Notes: generated by a model not told the origin, from the letters alone. 64,000 bases of DNA from Aeromicrobium sp. Root495 (GCF_001426755.1 NZ_LMFJ01000001.1:170961-234960); one strand, 5' to 3'; numbered from the stretch's first letter, positions 44,579-54,158 are shown. Translations and numbers: made by a program.

Positions 44579-45035
44579 TGGCGGCCTCCTTCACCATCAC
44601 CGGGTGCGGCCCCATCCGCCACCAGAGCAGGCAGTGCAGCACCGTCGGGAGGGCGAGGCCCGCCCCGGAGCGGACGCCGTCGAGCCAGGGCCGATCGAGA
44701 TAGCCGGCGGTCAGCCCGATCGTCAACGCGAGGTAGACCGCGAAGAGCCACACATGACCAGCCCACACGAGGAAGTGCGCCCGCAGCACGTAGATGCCGA
44801 CACACAGCGCCGTCGTGCCGGCCAGGATGCCCAGCCCCCAGAGCCACAACGGGGCGGCGGCTTCGATGCCGACCAGCACCGGCGTCTGCCCCGGCTGCGG
44901 CGGCCTCGCCTGGGTGTCGTGGCCAGTCAGGTAGTCGTACGCTCTGACGGTGGCGGTGGCAGCCAGCGCGAGGCTAACTATGCGGACGTCGGCGCCGAGC
45001 AGCCGTGCTGGAGCGTAACGGTTGAACCTGATCAT
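44565..45035 (-). CDS. phage membrane protein (holin-like candidate)
   Basis: A 156-residue protein with about four membrane helices (near residues 17-33, 60-82, 88-112 and 124-142). No family is recognised. GGAGGGG precedes the ATG. First gene of the lysis group after the receptor-binding protein. Its topology resembles four-helix phage membrane proteins found beside endolysins. Confidence 0.65.
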   Translation of the reverse strand: MIRFNRYAPARLLGADVRIVSLALAATATVRAYDYLTGHDTQARPPQPGQTPVLVGIEAAAPLWLWGLGILAGTTALCVGIYVLRAHFLVWAGHVWLFAVYLALTIGLTAGYLDRPWLDGVRSGAGLALPTVLHCLLWWRMGPHPVMVKEAASARA

Positions 45036-45081
45036 GCGGCCCCTCCTGAGGTGGTTTTTACGCTTCCAGAGTTCAACCTGC

Positions 45082-47505
45082 TCACGCGACTGCCAGCCCA
45101 GCGACTGAGGCGAGCGCGGCGTAGGACGTCAGCGCTTCGTTCTTGCGCTGAAGAACCGAGGCGACCTGAGCAGGGCTGAGATGGGCGTGGAAGGCCACGG
45201 CCTCTATGTGCCCCCAGCCGGCAGCCTCGCCCGTCGTGAGCGTCGGGTACGCCTTCTTGTTGTTGCGCATGTCCCAGAGCTGCGACGCCGAGTTTGTGAG
45301 GCGTCGGGCGCTGCGTGCGGCGGAGGAGGCGCGGAAGGGCAGGTACCCGCCGACGAATCCGAGCTGGACGATGCCACCGGTCTCGACGGTGTCGAGGTGG
45401 AACGGTGAGATCTGACCCGCGACCTTCTCGGCCGCGGCGGTGAGGATGTTCGTTGCGGCGTAGGAGGTGTAGTCGGTGCCGGCGGACCAGTCGATACCGC
45501 CGACGGTGCCCATGCCGGGGACGTATCGGCGGGTGGTCATGCCAGCGATGGCCAGTGGCATGGTCTGGATCGCGCCCCACCACCCGAGCGTCGTCGGCTT
45601 GAGCTCGTCGAGGGTGGCTGTGATGAGCATGGTGCCGGCGCCTCGGAAGCTGTAGACGTTCTGCACCAGCACCGCGCCGGCCGCTGTTGCTGCGGTCGTG
45701 ACGATGGCCTGTCCGATGTTGGCCTTGAGCGCGTCATAGAGCGAGGCATAGTCGACAACCTCGTATGTCTCGCGGACGATGAACTCTCGGCCGTAGTAGG
45801 TGCCGTCAGCGGTGAGTTCAATGCCGTCGAGCCACAGGCTCAGCCGGTTGCGGGTGGTCGACCCCGGCGAGAGCATCGTGTTGCCCGACCCAGCCGACCC
45901 GGTGACCTTCGTCGTGTAGACGATCGCGCCGGTATGCGTTGCTCCGGAGACGTGGGTCAGGTTTGAGGTCGGGTTGACGTTGGCCGACGTCACCGGGGTG
46001 CCGGCGTAGGAACCGATGACCTTGAGCTTGTTGTCGGTCGTCAGTGCGGCGAGGACGTATTCGCGCGAGCCGTCGGTCCAGACCGAGCCGATGTCCGCAC
46101 CAGTCTTGCCGTCGGGGTTGTCGAATACGGCCATGCAGATGTAACCGTGGCCGGCGCCGACCGTGTCGAGCTGGGTGCGGATCGGAGTGATCTGGTCGTC
46201 GACGACCTGACAGGCGGCGCCGTTGAACGTCTTGGTGTCGAACGTGAAGCCGCCGTTCTTTGAACTGACGCGCTTCATCGTCGTAACCAGTGGCTTGCTG
46301 TCAACAGTTTCGGTGACGGTGAACGTGGTCCCGGTGATCGTGACCGCGACGCCGAGGCCGTTGGACAAGAGCTGGTTCAGCTTCGCGTCCTCGGCGGTAG
46401 AGCGGAACAGGCGCACCGACTCAGAGGTGTGAGGAGCGCCCTTCCAGCCCCACCGGTTACGGGTTCCGTCGCCGTACATGTCGGCGGTCAGCAGGGTGCC
46501 GCTGATGACGATGGCCCCGGTCGCGCGAGTCTTGACGCCTGTCACCGACGTCGCACCGACTGCCGACACGATGACCTCGACGACGACGTGGTGAGCGTCT
46601 GCGGGGACGGTGATGTTCGAGGTGGCCCGGAACTCCCATGTGTCGGTTGCGAGGGCCGTGGCGGTGCCGTCGACCTGCGAGAGGGAGGTGTCGTCGGCCT
46701 TGTAGAACCGGGCACGAATGCGGGCGTTCATCGACGTCGCACCAGTCGGAAACTGCGAGTTGACCATGGCGCCGATGCTGATGACCTCACCGGGCGTCAC
46801 AGGTACGACGTAGGGCGACGCGGACGTCAAGCCACCGAGGTAACCGACCCACACCGACGTGGTGCCAGAGCCGGCCACGCGTGTGTTCTCGATGCCGTAG
46901 GAGAAGCCCGAGGGAAGGCCCGTCGTGATCTCCACGATGTTCTGCGAGACGCCCGAGGACCCGGTCGACCCGCCGGACAGGCCGCCCTTGAGCTGGGGAT
47001 TCTTGAACCGGTTCCGCAGGTATTCCGGCGCCTGGGTCGTGGTTACGACGCCGATTCCCGCGACGGCCCCCGCGACAGCCTCCTCGGCCGCGGCCACCAC
47101 GTTCTCGTCAGCAGCGAGCGCCGCGCTCACCTGCTCCGGAATCGTCTCAACGCCCTCCTGCACTTCCTGCAGCGCGACAAACCAAGCCGGCTCGGGCGCG
47201 GAACTGGGCTCGAGGGTCGATGGATCGACCGGCACGAGATCCTTCATCAGCAGGTCGCCGGCGCCGGCAGTCACAAACGCCACGATGACGTCCTCGCCAG
47301 CGACGGTCGACGCGAACCGGTACGGCTCGCCTACCTCGAGCTCCACACTGGAGGGCGGGTTTGTGATCGGCACCGGCTGCGGCGTCGGGTAGACGAGGGT
47401 GTCGCCTGCCTCGCCGCGGAAGACTCGGCAGACGAGCATCGAGTCGCCGCTGTCACGCCAGTCAGGTCCAGAGCCGCGGTCGAGCACGACGGTACGAGTT
47501 GCCAT
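45082..47505 (-). CDS. phage tail fibre/receptor-binding protein
   Basis: An 807-residue structural protein. The first about 110 residues resemble a tail-attachment domain. VQEGVETIPEQVSAALAADENVVAAAEEAVAGAVAG (near 113-148) is a helical stalk. A Thr/Gly/Ser-rich beta region follows with a C-terminal lectin-like segment (LWLDGIELTADGTYYGREF and GGYLPFRASSAARSARR). It is the last structural gene, the usual place of the host-recognition protein. Its base composition is less GC-rich than its neighbours, suggesting domain exchange. Confidence 0.75.
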   Translation of the reverse strand: MATRTVVLDRGSGPDWRDSGDSMLVCRVFRGEAGDTLVYPTPQPVPITNPPSSVELEVGEPYRFASTVAGEDVIVAFVTAGAGDLLMKDLVPVDPSTLEPSSAPEPAWFVALQEVQEGVETIPEQVSAALAADENVVAAAEEAVAGAVAGIGVVTTTQAPEYLRNRFKNPQLKGGLSGGSTGSSGVSQNIVEITTGLPSGFSYGIENTRVAGSGTTSVWVGYLGGLTSASPYVVPVTPGEVISIGAMVNSQFPTGATSMNARIRARFYKADDTSLSQVDGTATALATDTWEFRATSNITVPADAHHVVVEVIVSAVGATSVTGVKTRATGAIVISGTLLTADMYGDGTRNRWGWKGAPHTSESVRLFRSTAEDAKLNQLLSNGLGVAVTITGTTFTVTETVDSKPLVTTMKRVSSKNGGFTFDTKTFNGAACQVVDDQITPIRTQLDTVGAGHGYICMAVFDNPDGKTGADIGSVWTDGSREYVLAALTTDNKLKVIGSYAGTPVTSANVNPTSNLTHVSGATHTGAIVYTTKVTGSAGSGNTMLSPGSTTRNRLSLWLDGIELTADGTYYGREFIVRETYEVVDYASLYDALKANIGQAIVTTAATAAGAVLVQNVYSFRGAGTMLITATLDELKPTTLGWWGAIQTMPLAIAGMTTRRYVPGMGTVGGIDWSAGTDYTSYAATNILTAAAEKVAGQISPFHLDTVETGGIVQLGFVGGYLPFRASSAARSARRLTNSASQLWDMRNNKKAYPTLTTGEAAGWGHIEAVAFHAHLSPAQVASVLQRKNEALTSYAALASVAGLAVA

Positions 47506-47550
47506 CAGACGTTCTCCTCAAAGTGGGTCGAAGGTGCGGTCGTTCGGCGG

Positions 47551-49080
47551 TCAGCCGAGGATCGCGAGGGACAGGGACTGCTTGATGCCCGAGCTGTCGC
47601 CCGACGTCGTGATCCCGGTGACCATCGCCGTGGCATCGAAGTCGACGTCGGGGTAAAGCAGCCGGTCGAGGTCGGAGATCTCGCGACCCAGGTGAGGGAC
47701 GACGTTGACGTCGTCGACCGTCCACGACGCCGACTGCACACGCGCGACGATCCGGTCCAAGATCCACTCGGCGTCGTCGGGATCCTGGATGTTTCGACCC
47801 AGATTGAACGTCAGCGTGTTCGTCGCCGCTGACTCGGATGCACCCCACGCGAGGACCTCGGGCTCATTGACGCTGGCCGCGTCCCGGGTGCCGACGACCG
47901 CCGAACGAGTCCCCCTGGGGAAGTCGGTGAACCCGACCGTGCCCGACGGGTACCAGGGCGCCAGCAGGTACCGGGTGCCACCCGTGTCGTTGGTGACCGC
48001 GACCTTCCAGGTCGACGAGTTGACCTGGGTGACCACGGCGACGAGCAGGTCCACAGAGCTCGTGCCATTGCCGTCGCGCGCGGACGTGCTGTACACCGAG
48101 GTCGGGCCCGCGAACTTGGGGAAGACGATGGTGCCTGGGTCGAACGTGAACGTCTTCGTCGCACCCGCCGCGACCTTCGCCCCGGGAGGGAACCGGAAGA
48201 TCGGTGCGGCGTCGAACGGAGCCGCACCCCACGGGGTGTCGTCGAAGTCAGGTGGGACGAAGCTGACCTCGACCCGGTCGGCGACGGCACCAGGGTCCTG
48301 CGCCCAAGCCAGGTCCTCGAAGCGGTCCTGCACCTGCAGCGTCTCCACGACAGAGCCCTCGCCGGCTAGGTAGTGGGCGTCGAGGACACGGATCGTTGTC
48401 CCGTCCAGGCTGAGGAAGATCGCTCCTAGGTTGGCGGCAGCGATCTCCTGCATGGCCGAGAGCTCGTCCGTCTTCCGCGGGAAGTAGGCCCCGTCGAGCT
48501 CGGTGCCGAACTCGGCCGAGAAACTGATGTCGTACCCGTTGCGCAGCGCGGCGGCCTGCAGGAGAGACGTGCTTCCGAAGCTCGACCCGAAGGCGCTCGG
48601 CCAGTCGTTCTTCACACGATTCGCGCGCCGGAGCTTGACGAGATCCTGGACCATGGTGAGAGTCAGGAACTTGTCGGACAGCTTCCCGCGGACGGGGTCG
48701 AGGATGAACTTTCCCAGCAGAAACGCTGTCGACCCCGACGGCCCGTCATAGGACGCGACGAGCTCGCACTGCCCGGACTTCGGCGGGGCCTCGTCACCGG
48801 CCCGCCACGGAGCCAGAAGCCCGCTCTTGGATTGCGGGATGGTGCACGAAGCCTCAGCGATCGGGAACTGTGTGGCCGCGTTGATCTGCCCCGGCATCAG
48901 CGGGGCGTCGAGGTTCGCGGTGACCGACCACTCGCCCACACGCGTCGTCCCCGCCGGCAGAGCCTCACCGTCGATCACCGACGCCGGCGGCCAGGACGAG
49001 TCCTCGACCCGCAGGTACACCGCCGGCGGCTCCTGCACGACCTCGGAAGGGTCCGGCCAACCGGCAGGCAGGGCCCGCAT
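47551..49080 (-). CDS. phage minor tail protein
   Basis: A 509-residue tail-tip protein. VYLRVEDSSWPPASVIDGEALP opens it, and the C-terminal half repeats beta-rich segments such as FEDLAWAQDPGAVADRVEVSF and VVPHLGREISDLDRLLYPDVDF. It follows the distal tail gene with a one-base stop/start overlap, the standard position of the tail hub or baseplate-like protein in actinophages. The exact role is inferred from order. Confidence 0.72.
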   Translation of the reverse strand: MRALPAGWPDPSEVVQEPPAVYLRVEDSSWPPASVIDGEALPAGTTRVGEWSVTANLDAPLMPGQINAATQFPIAEASCTIPQSKSGLLAPWRAGDEAPPKSGQCELVASYDGPSGSTAFLLGKFILDPVRGKLSDKFLTLTMVQDLVKLRRANRVKNDWPSAFGSSFGSTSLLQAAALRNGYDISFSAEFGTELDGAYFPRKTDELSAMQEIAAANLGAIFLSLDGTTIRVLDAHYLAGEGSVVETLQVQDRFEDLAWAQDPGAVADRVEVSFVPPDFDDTPWGAAPFDAAPIFRFPPGAKVAAGATKTFTFDPGTIVFPKFAGPTSVYSTSARDGNGTSSVDLLVAVVTQVNSSTWKVAVTNDTGGTRYLLAPWYPSGTVGFTDFPRGTRSAVVGTRDAASVNEPEVLAWGASESAATNTLTFNLGRNIQDPDDAEWILDRIVARVQSASWTVDDVNVVPHLGREISDLDRLLYPDVDFDATAMVTGITTSGDSSGIKQSLSLAILG

Positions 49081-49832
49081 CAGCCGACCTCGGTGAGGAC
49101 GTAGGACGAGTCGGCCAGCGCCAGCCGGTCATGCCACGACATCTTGAACGTTGGCGCGCCGTCACTGACGAGCACCTGGCACGGCGTCGCTCCACGCGAG
49201 GGCAGGAATCCCAGCCTGTCGACAGACCCCTCGGTCAGGCGAGCCGCGGTCGTGACGTTCGCGAACGTCCAGGCGATGACTGCGCCCTGGTCGGCGGCTG
49301 GCCGGAAGGAGACCGAACCTCGACGCGCGCCGGTGCCCGCCGGAGCGACGATCGGGACAACCGCCCCGTCAACCTCGATCGTCCCAATGGTGGCGCCAGC
49401 AGTCCGGATCGTCGTGTAGGACAGGTGATAGTTCTGACCGGCCCGGACACGCACTTCGCTCTGCTCGCCCACAGTGAACGCTGGCATCAGCACCTCGTCC
49501 ACGGCGATCGTCGCGGAGCTGCGCCCCTCAGTGCTTCGCGGATCCAGCATGTTGATCTGCGCGAGCACGGTGTCCAGCAGCCACACCTCGGCGTCCGGAC
49601 GCGACGCTGCGTAGTCCAGCCAGCGGGTTGCCTCAGGATCCTCGAGCTCGAACGAGAAGCCCCAGACCCGCTTCACGACCGGCGCGACCTGCGCGAACAC
49701 CACGTTTCCGATCGTGGTGAACAGAGACGCCGGACGAGAGGCGCTGATCGAGACCCCCGGTGCGACGTTGTCTAGGTGCTTCCAGGACCCGCCGACCTGC
49801 AGGAAGTACGGCGCCCCACGCGATGCCGTCAC
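49080..49832 (-). CDS. phage distal tail protein
   Basis: A 250-residue protein of the siphovirus tail-tip (Dit-like) class. RVWGFSFELEDPEATRWLDYAAS and the jelly-roll-like half VRVRAGQNYHLSYTTIR fit. The GTG at 49832 overlaps the tape-measure stop (GTGA), so the long frame running upstream is not used. It would connect the tail tube to the hub. Confidence 0.72.
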   Translation of the reverse strand: MTASRGAPYFLQVGGSWKHLDNVAPGVSISASRPASLFTTIGNVVFAQVAPVVKRVWGFSFELEDPEATRWLDYAASRPDAEVWLLDTVLAQINMLDPRSTEGRSSATIAVDEVLMPAFTVGEQSEVRVRAGQNYHLSYTTIRTAGATIGTIEVDGAVVPIVAPAGTGARRGSVSFRPAADQGAVIAWTFANVTTAARLTEGSVDRLGFLPSRGATPCQVLVSDGAPTFKMSWHDRLALADSSYVLTEVG

Positions 49833-51703
49833 GATGCCCCGCCCTTCCGCTTGATCTGGTGGTTCGCCTCGGCAACGGCCAGCGTGAACTCGCGCCCGCC
49901 GAGGACCAGCCGGTGCCCGGCCTCGACCGCTTCGATGAGGCGGAGCAGCAGCTCGACGACGTCGCCCTGAGATCCACCTGCGGGCAGCGGGGAGATGTTC
50001 GATCCGTCGGTCGAGGCGGACCCCATCGGGACGACCATCTCGTCCTGCCCCGCCTCGGCCAGGAGCGCCAGCGTGCCGCCCGGACGGGCCTTGACGATTC
50101 CGCCCTTCGCAAGCTGCGGGATCGGGTTGTCCGGCAGATCGACCGAGATCTTCCCCTTGCCGATGCTGTTCGGCAGCGCGCCGTTGATCTTGCTGATCGC
50201 AGCGTTGATCGAGCCCTTGACCACCTGCCAGATGTTTCCGGCGACCTCCGAGACGAAGCCCGACCCGCCCTTGAGGCCATCGAGCAGCGCCGACAGGACG
50301 GCGCGGCCGGCGGACCTGAGCAGCCCGCCGAGTGCGCGGATCTTGCCCGGCAGCCCGCGCACCGCGGACACAACGCCGTTGACGCCAGAGCGAGCGAGGT
50401 TGCCGATGCCCGACCACATCTCACGGAAGATCGCCTTTACGACCACCGCGGCACTCTTGAACGCGAACCGGATGGCGTTCCATCCCTGGGCCACTACGCC
50501 ACGGATGACCGCCCACGCGCCGCGCAGGATCAGCTTGATCCCGTCCCACACCCCACGCCAGTCGCCGCGGAGCAGCGAGGAGAAGACCTTGAAGATGCCG
50601 CGGATGATGGAGAACGTGCCGCGCAGGATCGTCAGGAGATTGGTGAGGGACGCCTTCGCGTACTGCAGGATGTTGTCGCCGAACGCCCTCCACAGGGACC
50701 GCACGATCGACACGCCGTCGGTGAAGATCGACTTGACGTCCGACCACACCTGAGCGACCGTCGTGCGGAACTGAGCGACCCTTGAGCCGGCGCGGTCAGT
50801 GTCGCCGCCGAGGCCGGAAAGGAAGCCGCGGATCACCGCGACGCCTCGAGCGATCGACGGGCCGAGATCGAGCAGCGCGGGCAGCAGCCGACCACCCACG
50901 AACGTCGCGAGCTTGTCGATCAGCGGCAGGAGCGCCGTGCCGATGGTCTCCTTGAAGTTGCCCCACGTGACCGCGAGCTTCTCGCCGGCAGTAGCCGACG
51001 CCTCAGCCGCGCCACCGACCTGGCCGCGGACCTCCTTGAGGATGATCTTCTGCGCCGCGAGGGTGTTGCCCTGCTCGACGAGGCCCTTGATGAGCTTCTT
51101 CTGGTCCTCGGTGAACGTGACGCCCGATCGACCGAGTGCAGAGATGCCCTTGATCGGGTCGTTGAGGGCCTTGCCCATCAGCACCGACGCCGAGGACACG
51201 CTGCCGAAGCCCGCGGCCGACAGGTCGGTCGCGGCCTGGGTCGCCTGGTTGAAGATCTTGTTGCCCTTGCCGGCCTCGTTGCGCACGTTCTTGAACGTGA
51301 GCAGCAGGTTCGCGCCGGTCTGGATGGCCTCGTCGTCCATGCCGGACTTGTTCGAGATCGCCGCCGCGAGGTTGCCGACCTGAGACGCGGTCACATTGGC
51401 CGCGCCGCCGGTCGCCTTGATCGTCTGCGTGGTGAGCGCGCCGACCTTCTGGGACTCCCGCGCTTCACCGATCGCGTCGCCGAGGAAGTCCTTGACCTTG
51501 ACCGCAGCGAACGCCGCACCCAGGGCGCCGGCGATCTTGCCGACGCCCATCCGCATGCCGCCGCCGAACCGCTTCCCGGCACGACGCCCGGCCTTGTCGG
51601 CCTCAGCGTCGACCGGGGCGAGGCCCCTAGCGACCTCTCCCTGCACGCCCTGGAAAGATGGGACCAGCGAGACGTATGCGGTTGCGAGCTCGGTTGCAGC
51701 CAT
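49829..51703 (-). CDS. tape measure protein
   Basis: A 624-residue protein that sets tail length. It has an N-terminal amphipathic start (MAATELATAYVSLVPSFQGVQ), helical stretches with QVGNLAAAISNKSGMDDEAIQTGANLLLTF, and several hydrophobic segments (about residues 250-430) such as LLTILRGTFSIIRGIF and GAWAVIRGVVAQGW. At about 0.15 nm per residue the tail would be near 94 nm. It follows the frameshifted chaperone pair, as expected. Confidence 0.88.
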   Translation of the reverse strand: MAATELATAYVSLVPSFQGVQGEVARGLAPVDAEADKAGRRAGKRFGGGMRMGVGKIAGALGAAFAAVKVKDFLGDAIGEARESQKVGALTTQTIKATGGAANVTASQVGNLAAAISNKSGMDDEAIQTGANLLLTFKNVRNEAGKGNKIFNQATQAATDLSAAGFGSVSSASVLMGKALNDPIKGISALGRSGVTFTEDQKKLIKGLVEQGNTLAAQKIILKEVRGQVGGAAEASATAGEKLAVTWGNFKETIGTALLPLIDKLATFVGGRLLPALLDLGPSIARGVAVIRGFLSGLGGDTDRAGSRVAQFRTTVAQVWSDVKSIFTDGVSIVRSLWRAFGDNILQYAKASLTNLLTILRGTFSIIRGIFKVFSSLLRGDWRGVWDGIKLILRGAWAVIRGVVAQGWNAIRFAFKSAAVVVKAIFREMWSGIGNLARSGVNGVVSAVRGLPGKIRALGGLLRSAGRAVLSALLDGLKGGSGFVSEVAGNIWQVVKGSINAAISKINGALPNSIGKGKISVDLPDNPIPQLAKGGIVKARPGGTLALLAEAGQDEMVVPMGSASTDGSNISPLPAGGSQGDVVELLLRLIEAVEAGHRLVLGGREFTLAVAEANHQIKRKGGAS

Positions 51704-51797
51704 CGGTCCTCCGTTCGGGCGCGGCGGACCAGCCGGGAGCAGACCTGCTCACGGCGGATGACGTGCGACGAGCGACCGTCGCGGAGGACCTGCACGA

Positions 51798-51818
51798 CGC
51801 GTCCCCGAGAAGGACGCG
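51798..51818 (-). terminator. hairpin between tail chaperones and tape measure gene
   Basis: A 7-bp stem CGCGTCC/GGACGCG with a 7-nt loop, in the only sizeable gap of the tail operon (51704-51822). Confidence 0.45.
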
Positions 51819-51822
51819 CCGG

Positions 51823-52658
51823 CTAGGAGGTGTGGCCCTTGGCCTGCACGCGGGCGATGTGACGCTCGCGGGCCAAGTCGTGCCGAGCCTGCTGCTGAGC
51901 AGCAGCTTCGAGCTGCTCAGTCAGCGCGGACGGGGTCGGGAGGATCTCGGGCTTCGTGCCCTTGTCCTTGACCTGGTGGTACTCGAGGGCGCGGAGACGG
52001 AACTCCATCAGCCGCAGGAGGTGCCACTCCTCGCTCATGGACTCGTCCGACCCCTCGGACATGTAGACCGCCGCACCCGCCGGGAGGTAGGTGGCGAGCG
52101 CGGCGGCCTTGCGGACGCTCAGCGTGCCGCGGTAGAGGTCGATCAGGTCGACCCCGTAGAAGCGTTGGAAGTCGGCTTCGAGAGCCCCGCTGTGCTCGAC
52201 TAGGAGGTAGGCGAGGCGGAGTAGTTTCCCGAGCTCAGCGCGGCGAAGATCTCGGAGAGGAACTCGCTCATCGGTTCGGTCGGGACGCGACCGGACTCGA
52301 GCCGGTGCGCCTCCTTCCAGCCGCGCCACTGGTCCTCGCCGAGCATGCGCTTCATCAGCCCGGGCAGCATGTGCAGGGCGTCGTTGTTCTGGATCTCGCC
52401 GAGCATCTCGAGGATCTCGACGTCGTCGAAGACGTCCTCGTCGAGCACGTAGTCGACACCGTCGAGAGGTACGACGAGGTCCTTCCTCGACGACGGCGTC
52501 GCTTCGTTCTTCGCTGCCTGCACGCCGGTGGCCCGCGGCTTGCGAGCCGGCGTCGCCTTCTTGGCGGGCGGGCGCTTGGCCGCGGCCTTCTTGGCCGGGG
52601 CCCGCTTCGCGGCGGGCTTGCGGTCGGTGGGCTGCTTCGCGTTCCGTGGTGCGGTCAT
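51823..52658 (-). CDS. tail assembly chaperone, frameshift product (gpG-T like)
   Basis: Predicted 278-residue fusion made by -1 slippage at 52224-52230. It joins the first 145 residues of the gene at 52200-52658 to a second frame reading LLRLAYLLVEHSGALEADFQRFYGVDLIDL, which closes at 51823. The second half has the LxxFYGVDLxDL pattern typical of actinophage chaperone T parts. Gene order before the tape measure gene is canonical. Ratio of the two forms controls tail assembly. Confidence 0.85.
52200..52658 (-). CDS. tail assembly chaperone, unshifted product (gpG-like)
   Basis: A 152-residue protein. Its first about 50 residues are a Lys/Ala/Pro-rich, histone H1-like tail (KPAAKRAPAKKAAAKRPPAKKA), followed by the globular part (DVEILEMLGEIQNNDALHMLPGLMKRMLGED). 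It would bind the tape measure protein during tail assembly. AGGAG precedes the ATG at 52658; an upstream ATG at 52718 lacks it. Confidence 0.82.
   Translation of the reverse strand: MTAPRNAKQPTDRKPAAKRAPAKKAAAKRPPAKKATPARKPRATGVQAAKNEATPSSRKDLVVPLDGVDYVLDEDVFDDVEILEMLGEIQNNDALHMLPGLMKRMLGEDQWRGWKEAHRLESGRVPTEPMSEFLSEIFAALSSGNYSASPTS
52224..52230 (-). promoter_or_regulatory. -1 ribosomal frameshift site GGGAAAC
   Basis: On the minus strand G GGA AAC lies in the zero frame of the chaperone gene. Slipping by -1 gives GGG AAA and then CTA, continuing into the T frame without a stop. The heptamer fits X-XXY-YYZ. Confidence 0.85.
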
Positions 52659-52740
52659 TCGTCGGCTCCTGTCGGGGTGCGTCGGCTGAGGTTGAACCGG
52701 CAGGGCGAGCGCCGACACACTCGCCCTGCCGGGGTCTGTG

Positions 52741-53286
52741 TCAGGCAGTGACGAGCGCGGGGTTGTTGGTGACGATCTCGTACTCGTACATCGTCACCTC
52801 GAACTCCATGATCGTCATGTCCGTGTTCTTGTGGGGGATGGTGCCGCTGAAGATCGCCTCACCCCGGATGACCTCGTACCGCTTGTGCACGTCGCCGTCG
52901 ACGAAGTCGGCGATGAACGCCCGCTCGTCGGTGATCGTGCCGGCGGCCGGCTTGATGCGCGTGATCCCGCCCGCCGTGGTGATGAGCGCGCCGGGCAGCA
53001 GGAGCCCCATCGTCACGAGGTTCTCCTCGAGCGCCTGGAACTTGAACATGTCCGTCGTCGAGGTGACACGACGGCGCACCAGCTTGCCGCCCTGCCAGCC
53101 GTTGAACGACGCGACGTCCTTGTCGGTGCTGACGTCGACGCCGTCCTCGGAGATCCACCCCACCTCCGGGAAGTCGCCGTCGTCGGGGGTGGCGAGGCCG
53201 GTCGGGAACGTGGTTCCGAGGTCGCCCACGTACACCGCCCCGTCGTGGTCGCCGTAGATGCGGATGTTCTCGAGTGCCTTCGTCAT
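52741..53286 (-). CDS. major tail protein
   Basis: A 181-residue tube subunit. LENIRIYGDHDGAVYVGDLGTTFPTGL is a typical opening of siphovirus tube proteins, with beta strands VGWISEDGVDVSTDKDVASFNGWQGGKLVRRRV following. Size and place between connector and chaperone genes agree. It overlaps the small upstream gene by 4 nt. Confidence 0.88.
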   Translation of the reverse strand: MTKALENIRIYGDHDGAVYVGDLGTTFPTGLATPDDGDFPEVGWISEDGVDVSTDKDVASFNGWQGGKLVRRRVTSTTDMFKFQALEENLVTMGLLLPGALITTAGGITRIKPAAGTITDERAFIADFVDGDVHKRYEVIRGEAIFSGTIPHKNTDMTIMEFEVTMYEYEIVTNNPALVTA

Positions 53287-53528
53287 GACTGGCTTCCCTT
53301 CGGTGCGGTGAGGCGCCCGTGTCCGATGTGGAGCACGTGGCGGGCTTCGGCGGCGGAGAGGTCCACCTCCGTGTCGGGTTCGTGGGTCTCTCCGTCGCGC
53401 GTGGTGTGCGTGACAGAGAGCGTGATCGCGACCTTCGCCGCCGTGGCGGTGTCGGGCGCTTCGACGGCCGGCGCCTCGGCGGGCACGACGTCGTCGACGG
53501 GAGGCTGTGAGTCCTGGGCCTTGGTCAT
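53283..53528 (-). CDS. small phage protein between tail terminator and tube genes
   Basis: An 81-residue acidic protein not recognised. The first about 30 residues are Pro/Ala-rich and probably disordered, and the rest forms a small beta domain (VAITLSVTHTTRDGETHEPDTEVDLSAAEARHVLHIG). Coupled by 4-nt overlaps on both sides, so made with the tail genes. Confidence 0.65.
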   Translation of the reverse strand: MTKAQDSQPPVDDVVPAEAPAVEAPDTATAAKVAITLSVTHTTRDGETHEPDTEVDLSAAEARHVLHIGHGRLTAPKGSQS

Positions 53529-53914
53529 GGTGTGGTGCCTTTCAGGTGGAGGTCGAACGTCTGCGTGTAGCGCGAACGGGGTACGGAGGGCGTCGGCAGG
53601 TTGCCGGGGCCGGAGAGCTCGGTGACCGTCTTGAGCAGGACGCCGGCGACCTTGGTCCCTTCCGCTTCGGCCAGAGCCTCAGCGCAGGCGCGGAGCAGCG
53701 CCAGGGCGTCGGCCTCGGTCTGGGCGAACGCCTCAACGACGACCGTCGCGAGCTCGGAGATCCGGCTGACACGGCCAGCGCCACCGGTGCGGATGACGCG
53801 CACGAACTCGTCGGGCAGCTCGTCCGGCAATCGCGACGCAACCGGCGTGCCGACTGACGCGAGGATCGTGGTCAGGAGGTCCTCGACGTCCGCAAAGCTC
53901 GCGACCTTAGCCAC
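53525..53914 (-). CDS. tail terminator/completion protein
   Basis: A 129-residue protein of the size and place of phage tail terminators. VEDLLTTILASVGTPVASRLPDELPDEFVRVIRTGG (from residue 8) and the ending SRYTQTFDLHLKGTT fit the class in which a small alpha/beta protein caps the tube. GTG at 53914 starts inside the previous gene (8-nt overlap). Confidence 0.72.
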   Translation of the reverse strand: MAKVASFADVEDLLTTILASVGTPVASRLPDELPDEFVRVIRTGGAGRVSRISELATVVVEAFAQTEADALALLRACAEALAEAEGTKVAGVLLKTVTELSGPGNLPTPSVPRSRYTQTFDLHLKGTTP

Positions 53915-54158
53915 GGCCGGCGTCGATCGCTCGCGTGAGGGCGCGGTCCTCGGCTTCGGCGCGCATGGCGTCCGGGGTGGCGGTGCGGACCGTCGCGCGT
54001 GCGCGGATCTGGCCCACCTCGGACGAGGCTTCCATGCCCTCGCCGCCAGCGTCGGCCATCGCCTGAGCGCGCCGCAGCAGGTCTGCCCGCACACCCTCGG
54101 ACCGCAGCACGTCACGGACGCCCTGGTCGTTCATCTTGATGCGGATGCGCGTGGCCAT
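53907..54158 (-). CDS. HK97 gp10-like head-tail joining protein
   Basis: An 83-residue basic protein. IRIKMNDQGVRDVLRSEGVRADLLRRAQAMADAGG resembles the short neck proteins between connector and tail terminator in actinophages. Its ATG shares one base with the preceding stop. Confidence 0.65.
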   Translation of the reverse strand: MATRIRIKMNDQGVRDVLRSEGVRADLLRRAQAMADAGGEGMEASSEVGQIRARATVRTATPDAMRAEAEDRALTRAIDAGRG

